IMG/VR virus record: IMGVR_UViG_3300032397_000021
Coordinates: 1-48,738 of that record
Origin: a virus
Reading direction: 5' to 3' (one strand)
Length of the DNA: 48,738 nucleotides
Translations under genes and position numbers: made by a program
The notes under the pieces: model-generated
Database searches by the model: none
The model's input: the letters and a program-made list of their open reading frames with translations, nothing else
What the model was told of the DNA's origin: nothing
Shown: positions 18,201-26,255 of the stretch, piece by piece
Numbering within the stretch: the first letter of the stretch is position 1
How the letters are laid out: the number at the start of each line of letters is the position of its first letter

Positions 18201-18972
18201 GGACAATACGTGGACTGGGATCAAGGAATCCTTTATTGTCGACAACGGAACGCTCCTCCTCGTGACAGAGACTAACGACGTCGGGTGGAGGGCCACCCAG
18301 TCCATATCCGCCTTCGGGAGTAGCCAGCAGCCCGGAGGGTATGGGCAGGGCTTCCGAGTCACCGGAACCTACACTACGTCCATCTTCGAGATTGCGTCCG
18401 ATGCTCTGCGGAGCATTGTTGCCGTGGAGCTGGAGGCCACGCAGCTCGACGCGGCTTTCTATTGGACGGCTGTTGGCGTCGCTGACCAGGCATGGGACTC
18501 CGACTTCGGCCGTAGGCGCAAGTGGGGCGAGGTGCCCGACGGGAAGGTGGGGATCAAGGTCGAGATGCGTTTTTCTACCGCCGCAACCGCGAATGATGGA
18601 GACTTCGGACCGTGGCAGGAGCGTGCGCAGAACATCGAAATCCTGGCTCGCTGGGCGCAAGTGCGCCTGACAGCGACCGTTACCGACCAGGCATACACGG
18701 CCAGGATCACGCGGCTCAGGATCGGCTTCGATGTTCCTGACGTCGTCGAAGGCGGGAGCACGACCACGGGAACAGGCGGGACGACCACCGTTACCTTCGC
18801 TAAGGCCTTCCACGCCGCCCCCAAGATTTCGGCGATAGTCCTCGGCTCCCTCGCCGGCGACGAGGTGTATGTCGTTGAGGCGACCAAAACAAAAACCAGC
18901 TTCGAGGTTGCCGTCAAGAACGGCGGGAACTTCGTCGCGCGAACCGTGGAATACACGGCAGTAGGGTACTGA
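15298..18972 (+). CDS. Tail tip attachment protein, I-J fusion
   Basis: 1224 residues from GTG 15298, four bases after the K-like stop; ATG 15364 has a better ribosome site (GGAGG) but would cut the first beta-hairpin (VTVRTVKNILDK). Residues 1-80 look like a gpI-type beta-grasp, followed by a hydrophobic segment (79-117) and then the J core from about 130 (YGWDAVANTV...PIIYGRHRVGGHII). The core continues to about 730, with fibronectin-like modules near 735-930 and a C-terminal H-type lectin-like strand set (VTFAKAFHAAPKISAIVL). It forms the central tip and host receptor contact. Lambda has I and J as separate genes. Confidence 0.85.
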   Translation: MTVRTVKNILDKSSRDKWEAVPMRAVWEYLPEEWRVKPNVRIVHSGIAGTNPLTPEEAQKAVAAPGDEILLYEIPGELFTAFSAAIATALMIKAAIITAGVMILVVGLSFAIRALAAPAKDPLGGDLEDSPTYGWDAVANTVRPGTQIPIIYGRHRVGGHIIQQFQRAARDKPATTGELSTLIALCRGPIESITDVRVNKNPIDSYGLTPDIRLGTNHQYCIQGFQDSVTYTAHDREILYGEGTGKAVEVITITEVDKIEVILRFPIGLCKLSPSGQYEQRSVQFRVDYREEGATGWILSSVFPVSGRTQNAFDYYHVIGPLSMAKYMIRVVRLTPDDTDATGSSLSYLFGVNEYIDNLRCTYPGIALLGVRQLATNQISGSAPEYDCMVKGRLVRIFTTTIAYTTAWSDNPAWCLLDLLTDTVSGLGAWIADDDLDIQSFIDWAAFCDRLVPKNAQGELEKQFRLNIVLDGSMNGIETVHQICITGRANWMLRGMKWAIRIDQPEEPVQLFTMGLIHPDTFSVAKASRANLANQFDGQFWDETLDFEQNAISVGDETLLATEEQVCRDVNLMGTTLVSQARRLLVYYMLANRLARRNLEIEVGTEAIMMEAGDVFKVAHDVPGWGHSGILRSVDSTGTTLVLDRQVTIEGGKTYEVTVAHDTDIIDVVLVTSVPGTSNNIKVSGDWTKLPAQGTHYSFGEVARSTVLYRCVSITRGSEAWVRKIKAIQYDPDIYGTDLTVLPDESPTWLPDARKIPPDVYDLRIQEREVYAADGTLSSAIDVHFILPSVAMVRAQVFWRLDGVEIWEVAGPPVDFGYLSIERGIRSPGISYEVSVVTLSPNGNRKHPNSGVRKLITTQGSLRQPDNVVGFIADRTIEGLVFSWQPLEPVKNFDLDYYEIRQGGTWNTAVKIGQTNDTTYSTRIFVKGTQTFLLKAFNTGGRGSPIAASVVMIVDGRIGENVVLTRQEDNTWTGIKESFIVDNGTLLLVTETNDVGWRATQSISAFGSSQQPGGYGQGFRVTGTYTTSIFEIASDALRSIVAVELEATQLDAAFYWTAVGVADQAWDSDFGRRRKWGEVPDGKVGIKVEMRFSTAATANDGDFGPWQERAQNIEILARWAQVRLTATVTDQAYTARITRLRIGFDVPDVVEGGSTTTGTGGTTTVTFAKAFHAAPKISAIVLGSLAGDEVYVVEATKTKTSFEVAVKNGGNFVARTVEYTAVGY

Positions 18973-18973
18973 C

Positions 18974-19939
18974 ATGAGCCAAGGCTACCATCCCCTGGAA
19001 GGGACTGATCTCTTGGGCGACTCCTGGCAGGCGCTCAACGCCACAGACGAGGCGCTGGCCACTGACTTCAGCGGCCCCACGGCGCCGACCATCACCATCC
19101 CGTACATGCGGTGGGCCGACACGACGAGTGGATTCCGCAAGGAAAGGAACGCGGCCAACGACGACTGGATCATTGTCGGCCTTGTCGGCGTGGCTTATAG
19201 CGGCCTCCTGCCGATATCCGGTGGCATGATGGCGGGGACGCTGAACATGGGTGGAAATCCACTCACGAATCTCGGGCAGGGTAGCGGGACGGCCGCCGCA
19301 CGCGTGCAGGAGCTGCTGCTGAAGGCAGACCTCGCGGCGCCGGCATTCACCGGCAATGCGACGGTAAACCAGGCCCCAGCCGGCAACTCCTCTCTCGTCC
19401 GGCGCGACTGGGCGATGGCGCAGTTCCTGGGCATTTCCGGAGGGACTTTGACCGGAGCGCTCGTACTCAATGGAAATGCCTCTTCGGCCCTGCACGCCGT
19501 CCCTCTCCAACAACTCGAGGACTGTGTTACATTTGACCTGTCCACAGGGCACCGCCACGATGGATCGGACAGTCGAGTCGTGCGGGGGATCAATCTTTCG
19601 AGTGCCCTGTCTCCTACGGGTAACGCCACGCTGGGGCAGTTCTTGGCAGCTAACGGCTCTGGCGCGTCTTCCTGGGCGACACTGAATAAGTCCGGGCTCG
19701 TGGCTTTAGGCGTACTTGCCTACGTTGACATTACCGGGATCAGTGCCTACGACCCAGTGGACTATCTGCTGACCGGAGTGAGTGACATCGCTTTTTTGCC
19801 GGTTCTAACGCGATGGTCGGGAGAACCAGATAATCCACTTTGGGATCTTAAATTTTTAGGTCTGGTGAAAAAATCCTCAGGACTCTATGCAACCATGCAG
19901 GGAGTCGGATCCGCTCGGTTCTACTATTACACAAGTTAA
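18974..19939 (+). CDS. Tail fibre protein
   Basis: 321 residues, start one base after the J stop. It contains fibre-type repeats: ISGGMMAGTLNMGGNPLTNL and ISGGTLTGALVLNGNA, a pattern of Gly-turns separated by about 80 residues and known from side-tail fibre and collagen-like proteins. The segment TGHRHDGSDSR, with alternating His and Asp, resembles metal-coordinating HxH fibre motifs. The N-terminal 60 residues probably attach to the tip. Expected to be a trimer that contacts the host surface. Confidence 0.7.
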   Translation: MSQGYHPLEGTDLLGDSWQALNATDEALATDFSGPTAPTITIPYMRWADTTSGFRKERNAANDDWIIVGLVGVAYSGLLPISGGMMAGTLNMGGNPLTNLGQGSGTAAARVQELLLKADLAAPAFTGNATVNQAPAGNSSLVRRDWAMAQFLGISGGTLTGALVLNGNASSALHAVPLQQLEDCVTFDLSTGHRHDGSDSRVVRGINLSSALSPTGNATLGQFLAANGSGASSWATLNKSGLVALGVLAYVDITGISAYDPVDYLLTGVSDIAFLPVLTRWSGEPDNPLWDLKFLGLVKKSSGLYATMQGVGSARFYYYTS

Positions 19940-19947
19940 GGTGACCC

Positions 19948-20430
19948 ATGGCTGGACTGAACGTCTGCGTGAACTTTTACGAGGCCGCTCTCTCCGTCGG
20001 TGCCTGGCGGACCGTATGCTCGGTGTCGGCGCCGGCAGAGCGCATGCTGAAGGTGAAGGGCTTCGTCATCAATACCGACGGCACGGATGGTTCCGCGAAG
20101 CCGATCCAGTATCGGCTCATTCGAATCGACTCCGGCTCCGGCAGCTCCACCGGGGCGGCGGCGCACAAGGCGAACAATGCACTCGGCGCGACCCCGGTGA
20201 CCGTGGGAGCGAGGGCCTACACGACAGAGCCGACTTATGGATCTGCCGCATACACCGACGCCACGCCGCATTTCTATCGTGGACTCTTTCATCCGCAGGG
20301 CGGGATCACTCGAGATCTGACGTTCGATGACATTGTCGTCGAAGAGGGCACTGGATTGGCGCTCCAGGCGAAGGTCCCTGCCGGGGGGTCTGCTGTAAAT
20401 GCTACAGGCCATATCGCCGTGGAAGAATGA
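19948..20430 (+). CDS. Probable virion protein, unknown
   Basis: 160 residues, beta-rich, with no signal peptide or membrane segment. The sequence has alternating hydrophobic strands and Gly/Asp turns (RMLKVKGFVINTDG, then RDLTFDDIVVEEGTG), like a small jelly-roll or fibre-associated domain. It lies among fibre genes with short spacing (8 bases from the previous stop), so a tail-surface or adhesin accessory role is likely. Comparable in size and look to the 23185 gene. Function not recognised. Confidence 0.55.
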   Translation: MAGLNVCVNFYEAALSVGAWRTVCSVSAPAERMLKVKGFVINTDGTDGSAKPIQYRLIRIDSGSGSSTGAAAHKANNALGATPVTVGARAYTTEPTYGSAAYTDATPHFYRGLFHPQGGITRDLTFDDIVVEEGTGLALQAKVPAGGSAVNATGHIAVEE

Positions 20431-20444
20431 TAGAGGAGTGACAT

Positions 20445-20798
20445 GTGTCCTCTGAAAGAACGGAACGATGGTGGGCCAAGTGGGCAGGGCAACTCATTGT
20501 CGCTGCAATTGCAGCCAGTGGGGTATCTATCGGTACTCGTCAGTACGATATGTCGGAGCTTTCGTCTGTCAGACAGGAGCTGCGAAGTCATGAAGATAAT
20601 GATAAAAGCATTCATGATAGTCTTTCTCTCCTTCTCGCTGTCGATAATGGTGGGTTTTGTGATTCGCGCATCTTCCATGCAGTTGCTGAACAGATCCGCA
20701 AATCCATCGAGCCACTCCAAACCCGAGAGTCTGCAAGGATCTGGCGTCTCCGATTCCAACAACTCAACCGCGACCTCACACTCCCCGCAGGAGACTGA
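20445..20798 (+). CDS. Small membrane-anchored protein
   Basis: 117 residues from GTG 20445, with GAGGAG ahead of it. One hydrophobic segment follows a Trp/Lys-rich start (WWAKWAGQLIVAAIAASGVSI), then a polar helical region with heptad-like spacing (SSVRQELRSHEDNDKSIHDSL). This layout fits holin-like, XhlA-like or inner-membrane spanin-like proteins. It is not near a recognisable endolysin. A second frame at 20443/20590 overlaps almost its whole length and also has a membrane segment, so which frame is expressed is open. Confidence 0.45.
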   Translation: MSSERTERWWAKWAGQLIVAAIAASGVSIGTRQYDMSELSSVRQELRSHEDNDKSIHDSLSLLLAVDNGGFCDSRIFHAVAEQIRKSIEPLQTRESARIWRLRFQQLNRDLTLPAGD

Positions 20799-20805
20799 CG
20801 GATGA
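20590..20805 (+). CDS. Nested out-of-frame membrane protein
   Basis: Starting at ATG 20590, with AGGAG nine bases upstream, a 71-residue protein begins with a long hydrophobic stretch (MIKAFMIVFLSFSLSIMVGF) and continues with a Ser/Asn/Pro-rich tail. It lies inside the 20445 gene in another frame, which recalls Rz/Rz1 spanin pairs. However, there is no lipobox cysteine. A longer version from ATG 20443 is also open. It overlaps the lyase start by four bases. Confidence 0.35.
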   Translation: MKIMIKAFMIVFLSFSLSIMVGFVIRASSMQLLNRSANPSSHSKPESLQGSGVSDSNNSTATSHSPQETDG

Positions 20806-23177
20806 CGGTTCCAGCCTTTACGGTTTACACAGGCGAGACACCGGACTTCAAGGCGCATCCTCGGCTCCTCTTTCGTCACGTAGACAAGGCTGCGCTTACG
20901 GCCCGGACGAATTCCACGGCTGGCTGGAAAAATGAATGGGATATGATTACCCCACGGGAAGCCTGGCGTGTCGGATGTGTCGTCGACGAGTACATGGGGA
21001 ATCCGATAGACATTATTTCTCAAGATGGCACCGGTAGTGGAAGTATAAATAATGCCTACTCGAAGACGCTTGCCATGGCATTCTGGGGATGGATCGAGGA
21101 GACTGGACGTACGGCCAATGGAGCGACAGATACTGCAATCGATGCCGTTATCTGGGCAGTGGATAATGTCACTGGCCTCGATAAGACCGAATCCAGAATT
21201 CGAGAGATGCTCCAGGTGGCGGCAGTGGTGTATGACATCTGCTACGATCAGATGACAGTAAGCGAGCGACAAAAGGTAGCAGGGTTTATCGTTGGCCTTG
21301 CAAATTGGATAATTCCCAAGTTGTCTCCACTGGACAACATCGACGGGCACTCGGGAATCAATGCGACCTGTACACTGCTTGGTCTGCTCGCTGCATACAA
21401 CAACCCTAGTTACGCGAGCACCATCGCGGATCAACTCGATGATGTCCTCCAGTACCTTTTTGGGACTACGGATTTGATTGGGCGTCTATCTTATCCGCGT
21501 CTTTGTTTTACCGATGGCCACACCGAGAAGGGACATCACTACATCTACTACGGTTTTTGGTGTGAGCTCATCGCCATATGGGCCATGACCAAGGCTACGA
21601 GTTGGAATGGATTCGTAGCCGAGTCGGCATGGACATCGAAAGTTTGGGAGGAACTTCTCTGGCATTGCAAGGGTGGATCGGTTATAGCCACTCAGGGCAT
21701 GGGGGATATGTATCGATACGATCCTCCATTCGGATGGGACATGCGCTGGGGTACCACCATTCTGGCCGCGATGAATTCCGCGAGTGAGAACGGCCGAATG
21801 GAGAAATGGTTGTTCGATCAATGGGAGGCCACGAATCCTCATGTGTGGGGTGCGACGAGGGTCTTCGATGTCATCTTTCTCGACCGTGCTAACATCGCCG
21901 CACTTCACCCGAAGGACGCATCTCCATCGCCATCGACTTCTCGGCTCTTCACGAAGCCCGGAGTCTATTACGGCCGGAAGGCGAAGCGTGGATCGAGCTA
22001 TTCGAGCTGGGACATTGATAACATCGCCACGATTCGAATTTCGGCAAGAGGCCGCTACTACTCGGGCCATGCGCATCTCGACGCGGGTTCGATGAATCTC
22101 AGCGTGAAAGGCGACATAGTCTGCTTGACCCCAGCAGGCGTCTACGATGGAGCTGGGACGACACTCAGTCATTACAATGGATATACGCGGTCGTGGCTAC
22201 AGAGTTGGGTCCCATTGATTTACAATTCGTCCGAGGAGTTCAGGTGGCAGAATGGATCCACAGTGAGCATCAATGACGGTGGTCAACAGTGGAAGCTTTA
22301 CGCCGCATACACTCCTATCGAGTCAACGAGGTACGACTCTGGTAGCGCATGGCACATGTACAATGACGCAGGCGGGGAAGCCTGGATGCGATGTCGAGAG
22401 TTTTCGAAGGTCGAGGAGACCGTAGACAGCCACACTTTTCTTTTTGCGAATATTGCGGACGCCTACAAACTCTATGATACATCGTCGCTCAAGTGTCCGA
22501 TCCTTGAAGTAAAATATCTCGTAATCTGGCCAAACGCATCTAATGGACTCTACTGGCCAGCGGTCCTTTACTACGCGAGGGTCAAGAAGCAGACGGCCTC
22601 ATGGCCAGTCAAGATTCCGGTTCATACCGCGACGTCTTGGACTGCGACGAGCTATGGCGCTCACACCGTAGGCTATCAGGGTGTCGGGAAGCTCTGGATC
22701 GATATCTTCAACAAGTCGGCGCAGACAGTGACGATCCGGCCATATAGCTCCTCGACTCGCTACACTGCGCCGTGGAATTCAACGAACTACCCGCCGCAAG
22801 ACGCAAAGGGAAGCGAACTCCCGTTCGAAACGAAGTCCATGCTCACGATCGGGAAGACGGCTCCGTCCGAGGAGGAGCACTATGTGGTCCTTTCCATGCT
22901 TTCGGAGGCTGACGACCCGGAGCCCGCGCAGTCGAGGCAATGGATCACCGATGCCAACTGGTATGGGATCACACTGGGAAGTGTGGACTACCGGATCAGC
23001 AAGACTCTGAAGACGTGTTCAGTCGGGGGTGGTGGACCCGACACGACGCCTCCAGGCGAGGTATCGAGCTTTCTGGCGACTGCCAAGAATCGGGGCATTC
23101 TCGTGACGTGGACCGATCCTGCCGACGCGGATCTCAAGGATGTGATGATCAAGTGTCGCACAAGCGCAACAAGCTGA
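20802..23177 (+). CDS. Heparinase II/III-like polysaccharide lyase
   Basis: 791 residues, ATG 20802 with CAGGAG upstream. The N-terminal half (to ~360) looks like the alpha/alpha toroid of heparinase II/III and alginate lyases, starting with HPRLLF. Candidate active-site segments are DGHSG (H183), DGHTEKGHHYIYYG (238-251) and the hallmark GHAHLDAGS (422-430) opening the C-terminal beta-sandwich. Residues ~740-791 resemble part of a fibronectin III domain. As a fibre-cluster gene it probably acts as a tail depolymerase, cutting host capsule or acidic exopolysaccharide. Most phage depolymerases are beta-helical; this fold is unusual. Confidence 0.75.
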   Translation: MTVPAFTVYTGETPDFKAHPRLLFRHVDKAALTARTNSTAGWKNEWDMITPREAWRVGCVVDEYMGNPIDIISQDGTGSGSINNAYSKTLAMAFWGWIEETGRTANGATDTAIDAVIWAVDNVTGLDKTESRIREMLQVAAVVYDICYDQMTVSERQKVAGFIVGLANWIIPKLSPLDNIDGHSGINATCTLLGLLAAYNNPSYASTIADQLDDVLQYLFGTTDLIGRLSYPRLCFTDGHTEKGHHYIYYGFWCELIAIWAMTKATSWNGFVAESAWTSKVWEELLWHCKGGSVIATQGMGDMYRYDPPFGWDMRWGTTILAAMNSASENGRMEKWLFDQWEATNPHVWGATRVFDVIFLDRANIAALHPKDASPSPSTSRLFTKPGVYYGRKAKRGSSYSSWDIDNIATIRISARGRYYSGHAHLDAGSMNLSVKGDIVCLTPAGVYDGAGTTLSHYNGYTRSWLQSWVPLIYNSSEEFRWQNGSTVSINDGGQQWKLYAAYTPIESTRYDSGSAWHMYNDAGGEAWMRCREFSKVEETVDSHTFLFANIADAYKLYDTSSLKCPILEVKYLVIWPNASNGLYWPAVLYYARVKKQTASWPVKIPVHTATSWTATSYGAHTVGYQGVGKLWIDIFNKSAQTVTIRPYSSSTRYTAPWNSTNYPPQDAKGSELPFETKSMLTIGKTAPSEEEHYVVLSMLSEADDPEPAQSRQWITDANWYGITLGSVDYRISKTLKTCSVGGGGPDTTPPGEVSSFLATAKNRGILVTWTDPADADLKDVMIKCRTSATS

Positions 23178-23184
23178 GGAACCT

Positions 23185-23565
23185 ATGGCAACATTCCAAC
23201 CTGACTGGACCGAGGGAGTCGAACTTCACGCGTCGGAAGTCATCGCGCAAAATGGATCCGAGCAAGACGACATAGACATCGACTATCTCGGATACTACGC
23301 AATCCGAGGGCAGATCGATGTCACTGCGGCGACAGGAGCCTCGGGCGATGTGATTGTGGAGCTGTATGGATCCTGCGACTCTGGATCTCACGTCGACACG
23401 GAGGCATCCCAGAGGATACCGATTTCGTTCACCGCGGCTGCCCAGAAGATCCGAGGCTTTACTTTTGGACCCGGACCGTGGGTGCGCGTGAAGGTCTCGA
23501 ACTATACAGGTCAAAATGTTACCTACATCTGCAGATACGCAGGTCTCAAGCAGGTCTCCTCATGA
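23185..23565 (+). CDS. Probable virion protein, unknown
   Basis: 126 residues, beta-rich, without membrane segments. Strands such as GYYAIRGQIDVTAATG and WVRVKVSNYTGQNVTYICRY suggest a small beta-sandwich, comparable with the small fibre-linked domains of this block. The start lies eight bases after the lyase stop and the stop overlaps the LamG gene start (ATGA), so it is part of the same expression unit. No family recognised. Confidence 0.55.
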   Translation: MATFQPDWTEGVELHASEVIAQNGSEQDDIDIDYLGYYAIRGQIDVTAATGASGDVIVELYGSCDSGSHVDTEASQRIPISFTAAAQKIRGFTFGPGPWVRVKVSNYTGQNVTYICRYAGLKQVSS

Positions 23566-24611
23566 TTCTGAAACCATCTCCCTGGTCACTCGAGATGTGC
23601 CGGCTGTCCCCGGAGGCGCAGGAGCTATGGCGTCTATGCGTCCTGGCATTCCCGCTCTGGGATATGGGACAGCGCTATGCGCATGACCAGAGTCCCTACG
23701 GGAATCATGGGACCTTTGGCGCGGGGCTCCTTACAACAGATTGGGTAGGGAGCCCCTACGGCGCGGCGCTGAGCTTCGGCGGCGGACTGACCGACGTGAT
23801 TACCGTGGCTGACCCAGTCACGAGCTGGCTAGACAATGGATCTGCGATCTCGGCAGAGGTTGTCTTTTGCCCGACAAGCGTGGCTCTGAAGCATGGACTG
23901 CTCAACAAATATTGGACGTCCGCTGGTCAGCGATCCTGGCGATGGTATATGAATTTGACCGAGCTTGAGCTTCAGGTTTCTGTCGATGGAACCGCCTATG
24001 AGGTCCAGACCACTAGCGGCGCCGGGCTCACGGTTGGGACGTGGTACCATGCGATCTTCACTTTCCGGTCGGGAGTTTTCAAAACCTATCTGCAGGGGAA
24101 ATCTATCCCGGTCGACGCGGACTTCGCGACGACCTCGGTCTTCGGGGGGCCTCAGCCGCTCCTAGTCGGACAGCGCCTGAGCGATGGCGGGGGCGCTGTG
24201 GATCTCTTCCTGGGCCAGATCGCGAGTGTACGGGTCTGGCAGCGGGAGCTGAGTGCCTGGGAGGCCCAGGCGCTCTACGAGGCCCCGTGGGCCATGTACG
24301 ACCCAGGGATCCTCGGCATGCTACCGGGGCCAGGGTACGCGCTCGAGCACTCGGGGGGGAGTGGCCCGGGCCCCTGGTGGGACGCTGGGACGGTCCAGAA
24401 GGGCGTCCAGGCACTCCTAATCGAAGGCCTGGACAACGGGGTCAAGCACGACGTTCAGGCCTTCACGCGGGATACGAGCGACAACGTGAGTGCCGGCAGC
24501 GTCCTGGACGACGCGACCCCCGTGGGAATGGATGTGTCCTGGGATGGGGTCCGGCGAGTCACTACGTCGGCGCCCAGGCCGCCGGCGATCAGGAGGGCTC
24601 TCAGGCGATGA
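23562..24611 (+). CDS. LamG/concanavalin-like tail protein
   Basis: 349 residues from ATG 23562. Residues about 35-240 form a LamG-type concanavalin fold: YAHDQSPYGNHGTF near the start, LTVGTWYHAIFTFRSG in the middle and GQIASVRVWQRELSAWEAQAL at the end, the standard LamG_3 strand order. The last 90 residues are Gly/Pro-rich, then polar and beta-like (VQALLIEGLDNGVKHDVQAF). LamG domains bind glycans, so an adhesin role in the tail is likely. ATGA overlaps join it to both neighbours. Confidence 0.7.
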   Translation: MILKPSPWSLEMCRLSPEAQELWRLCVLAFPLWDMGQRYAHDQSPYGNHGTFGAGLLTTDWVGSPYGAALSFGGGLTDVITVADPVTSWLDNGSAISAEVVFCPTSVALKHGLLNKYWTSAGQRSWRWYMNLTELELQVSVDGTAYEVQTTSGAGLTVGTWYHAIFTFRSGVFKTYLQGKSIPVDADFATTSVFGGPQPLLVGQRLSDGGGAVDLFLGQIASVRVWQRELSAWEAQALYEAPWAMYDPGILGMLPGPGYALEHSGGSGPGPWWDAGTVQKGVQALLIEGLDNGVKHDVQAFTRDTSDNVSAGSVLDDATPVGMDVSWDGVRRVTTSAPRPPAIRRALRR

Positions 24612-24796
24612 CTGACACGAGAAGGCGGCTTGAAATCGGGGCTGCGGTCATGCAGATGGCATGGGACTGCGAGCGGCTGTCCCTGCGGGTGGAGCAGCTC
24701 GAGACGGTGAATCTGGAGCTTCAGCGACGTCTGGATGCCGCACTGGCGCCCAAATTGGAAGACGGCGGGAAGGCCGAGTATAAGGCTGCACCATGA
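24608..24796 (+). CDS. Short coiled-coil protein
   Basis: 62 residues from ATG 24608, overlapping the LamG stop. The central part (ERLSLRVEQLETVNLELQRR) has clear heptads, so it is probably a coiled coil, possibly a trimerisation or chaperone segment for a fibre protein. It overlaps the next gene by four bases. No family recognised. Small size and position support a real gene, since both junctions are ATGA. Confidence 0.6.
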   Translation: MTDTRRRLEIGAAVMQMAWDCERLSLRVEQLETVNLELQRRLDAALAPKLEDGGKAEYKAAP

Positions 24797-25140
24797 GCTT
24801 CACTGGACGAGAGCAGACGATTTCGGTCGGAGACACGGGACTCATCCGCCTCAGGACATATCAGCCCACCACTGGCGCCACGATTCTCCAGATCAAGATT
24901 TACGCTCGGGCAGCTTATCAGGCCGACGCGGTGGATCCCGTTTATCTGAAAAGGCTCACGGCGACTCCCGCCGCGGGGGAAGACGGGGGTCCCCCTCTCT
25001 GGGAGATCGAGGCCGTACTCCCCGCGGACACCTTTGCGGAGGAGGGGTGGTACGTTGTGCGTTCTTACATGGAGCTTTCTGGCATTGGCAAGATTCACGG
25101 GGCTCCGAAGGAAATTTTTGTGACACGGGGCAGTACGTAG
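24793..25140 (+). CDS. Small beta-rich virion protein
   Basis: 115 residues. The pattern IRLRTYQPTTGATILQIKIYARA, then LWEIEAVLPADTFAEEGWYVVRSYMEL, is typical of an Ig-like beta sandwich: a strand pair, an acidic loop and a ligand-facing WYVV strand. It lies in the adhesin block and starts on the stop of the coiled-coil gene. Probably a tail or fibre accessory protein. Function not recognised. Confidence 0.55.
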   Translation: MSFTGREQTISVGDTGLIRLRTYQPTTGATILQIKIYARAAYQADAVDPVYLKRLTATPAAGEDGGPPLWEIEAVLPADTFAEEGWYVVRSYMELSGIGKIHGAPKEIFVTRGST

Positions 25141-25198
25141 TAACAACCCAGCAGCACTCCTGAGCACCCGAGGACTGCAATATCACAGGAGACAATCG

Positions 25199-25726
25199 AT
25201 GGCTGCAACAGTTCAAATCAGTCGATACCACGGTTCAGGCCCGACCAAGGTCAACAGCGTGACCCGAGCCGATTGGCTTTCTCTCGCGCCTGCCGGGTTC
25301 ACGACCGGAAACGAAGACCTCCGTTCGACATTTCCGATCTCGAAGCCAAGCTCCGGCAGCGTCTGGAGCTTCGACAACTGGCACAAGTTCGAATGCACTG
25401 CCTTGGGAGGGGCTACGACTGTTGGATCCCTGAAGTATTATTCTTCGGGAGCGCCAGGAACCGGCTGGACACTGAGAACTACGGCGAATACGACTCCGAT
25501 TTCGCCAACGTACGTGGCTCCTGACGCAAACAGCAAGGCGGGGACGACGATCACCACCGCGATGCCGACTGCCGAGCCCGGGACCTACACTATTGCGTGT
25601 ATCGGGCCATTAGAGACCATGAATACCGCGACGTCATCTCTCTATGTCGCGGATCAGCTTGAGTGTGCGAGCACCGTCACCGGCGGAGTCTCGCTCACGA
25701 TTCAGTGGAAGTACACGGAGGCGTAA
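25199..25726 (+). CDS. Probable virion protein, Ser/Thr-rich
   Basis: 175 residues, preceded by CACAGGAGACAATCG, a good ribosome site. A Thr, Ser, Gly and Pro-rich beta protein with no charged helices; the C-terminal end (VTGGVSLTIQWKYTEA) is a typical last strand of phage structural proteins. It is separated from the previous gene by 58 bases. Likely a virion surface protein. No family recognised. Confidence 0.55.
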   Translation: MAATVQISRYHGSGPTKVNSVTRADWLSLAPAGFTTGNEDLRSTFPISKPSSGSVWSFDNWHKFECTALGGATTVGSLKYYSSGAPGTGWTLRTTANTTPISPTYVAPDANSKAGTTITTAMPTAEPGTYTIACIGPLETMNTATSSLYVADQLECASTVTGGVSLTIQWKYTEA

Positions 25727-25737
25727 GCCGAGTCAGC

Positions 25738-26238
25738 ATGGAGAAGACCGATACAAAGCTGCGACCGGCAAAGAACACTTTGCTTCTCGAGAAGGAGGAA
25801 CGGAGATTCACGGAGTCTCCGTTCCTCATTTTGGATGACTCGAAGATTCTCGTAGATCCGACATGGACGAAGAACCGCTTTACTTGGGAAGTCATTTACC
25901 GAAGCGGAGAAATTCGCAGACAGTACGAGCGCTGGGGAGACCATGTCTTCTGTACGCGCTGGCCCATGTGTCCACAGGAAGGGGTCAGGATGGTCAACGT
26001 CTACGATTCCTTCAAGACGGAAATCGACTATCCCATTCTGCGCTTCGAGGTTCCCGAGGGAGCCAAGCTCAAGATCTTCATGGTCTGCGGGTTTTCGATG
26101 GGTGGCCTTTGCCTGATCGATAGGATTTACAGCTTTGGGTGGGTCTCTTCCGATGGATTGCACAAAAAGTTTCATCACATCAATCCTTCCACTGATCCGC
26201 CGAAGATGCTCCTGAACGAGAGCGAGCGGCCAGTGTAA
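25738..26238 (+). CDS. Unknown protein in adhesin block
   Basis: 166 residues from ATG 25738. An earlier in-frame start at 25663 falls inside the previous gene. The middle has FTWEVIYRSGEIRRQYERWG and EVPEGAKLKIFMVCGFSMGG, mixed alpha/beta, with four cysteines. It does not look like a fibre repeat protein; an enzyme or small adhesin domain is possible. It precedes the giant mosaic gene by 17 bases. Function not recognised. Confidence 0.5.
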   Translation: MEKTDTKLRPAKNTLLLEKEERRFTESPFLILDDSKILVDPTWTKNRFTWEVIYRSGEIRRQYERWGDHVFCTRWPMCPQEGVRMVNVYDSFKTEIDYPILRFEVPEGAKLKIFMVCGFSMGGLCLIDRIYSFGWVSSDGLHKKFHHINPSTDPPKMLLNESERPV

Positions 26239-26255
26239 CCCTTCTCGAGGGTGGC

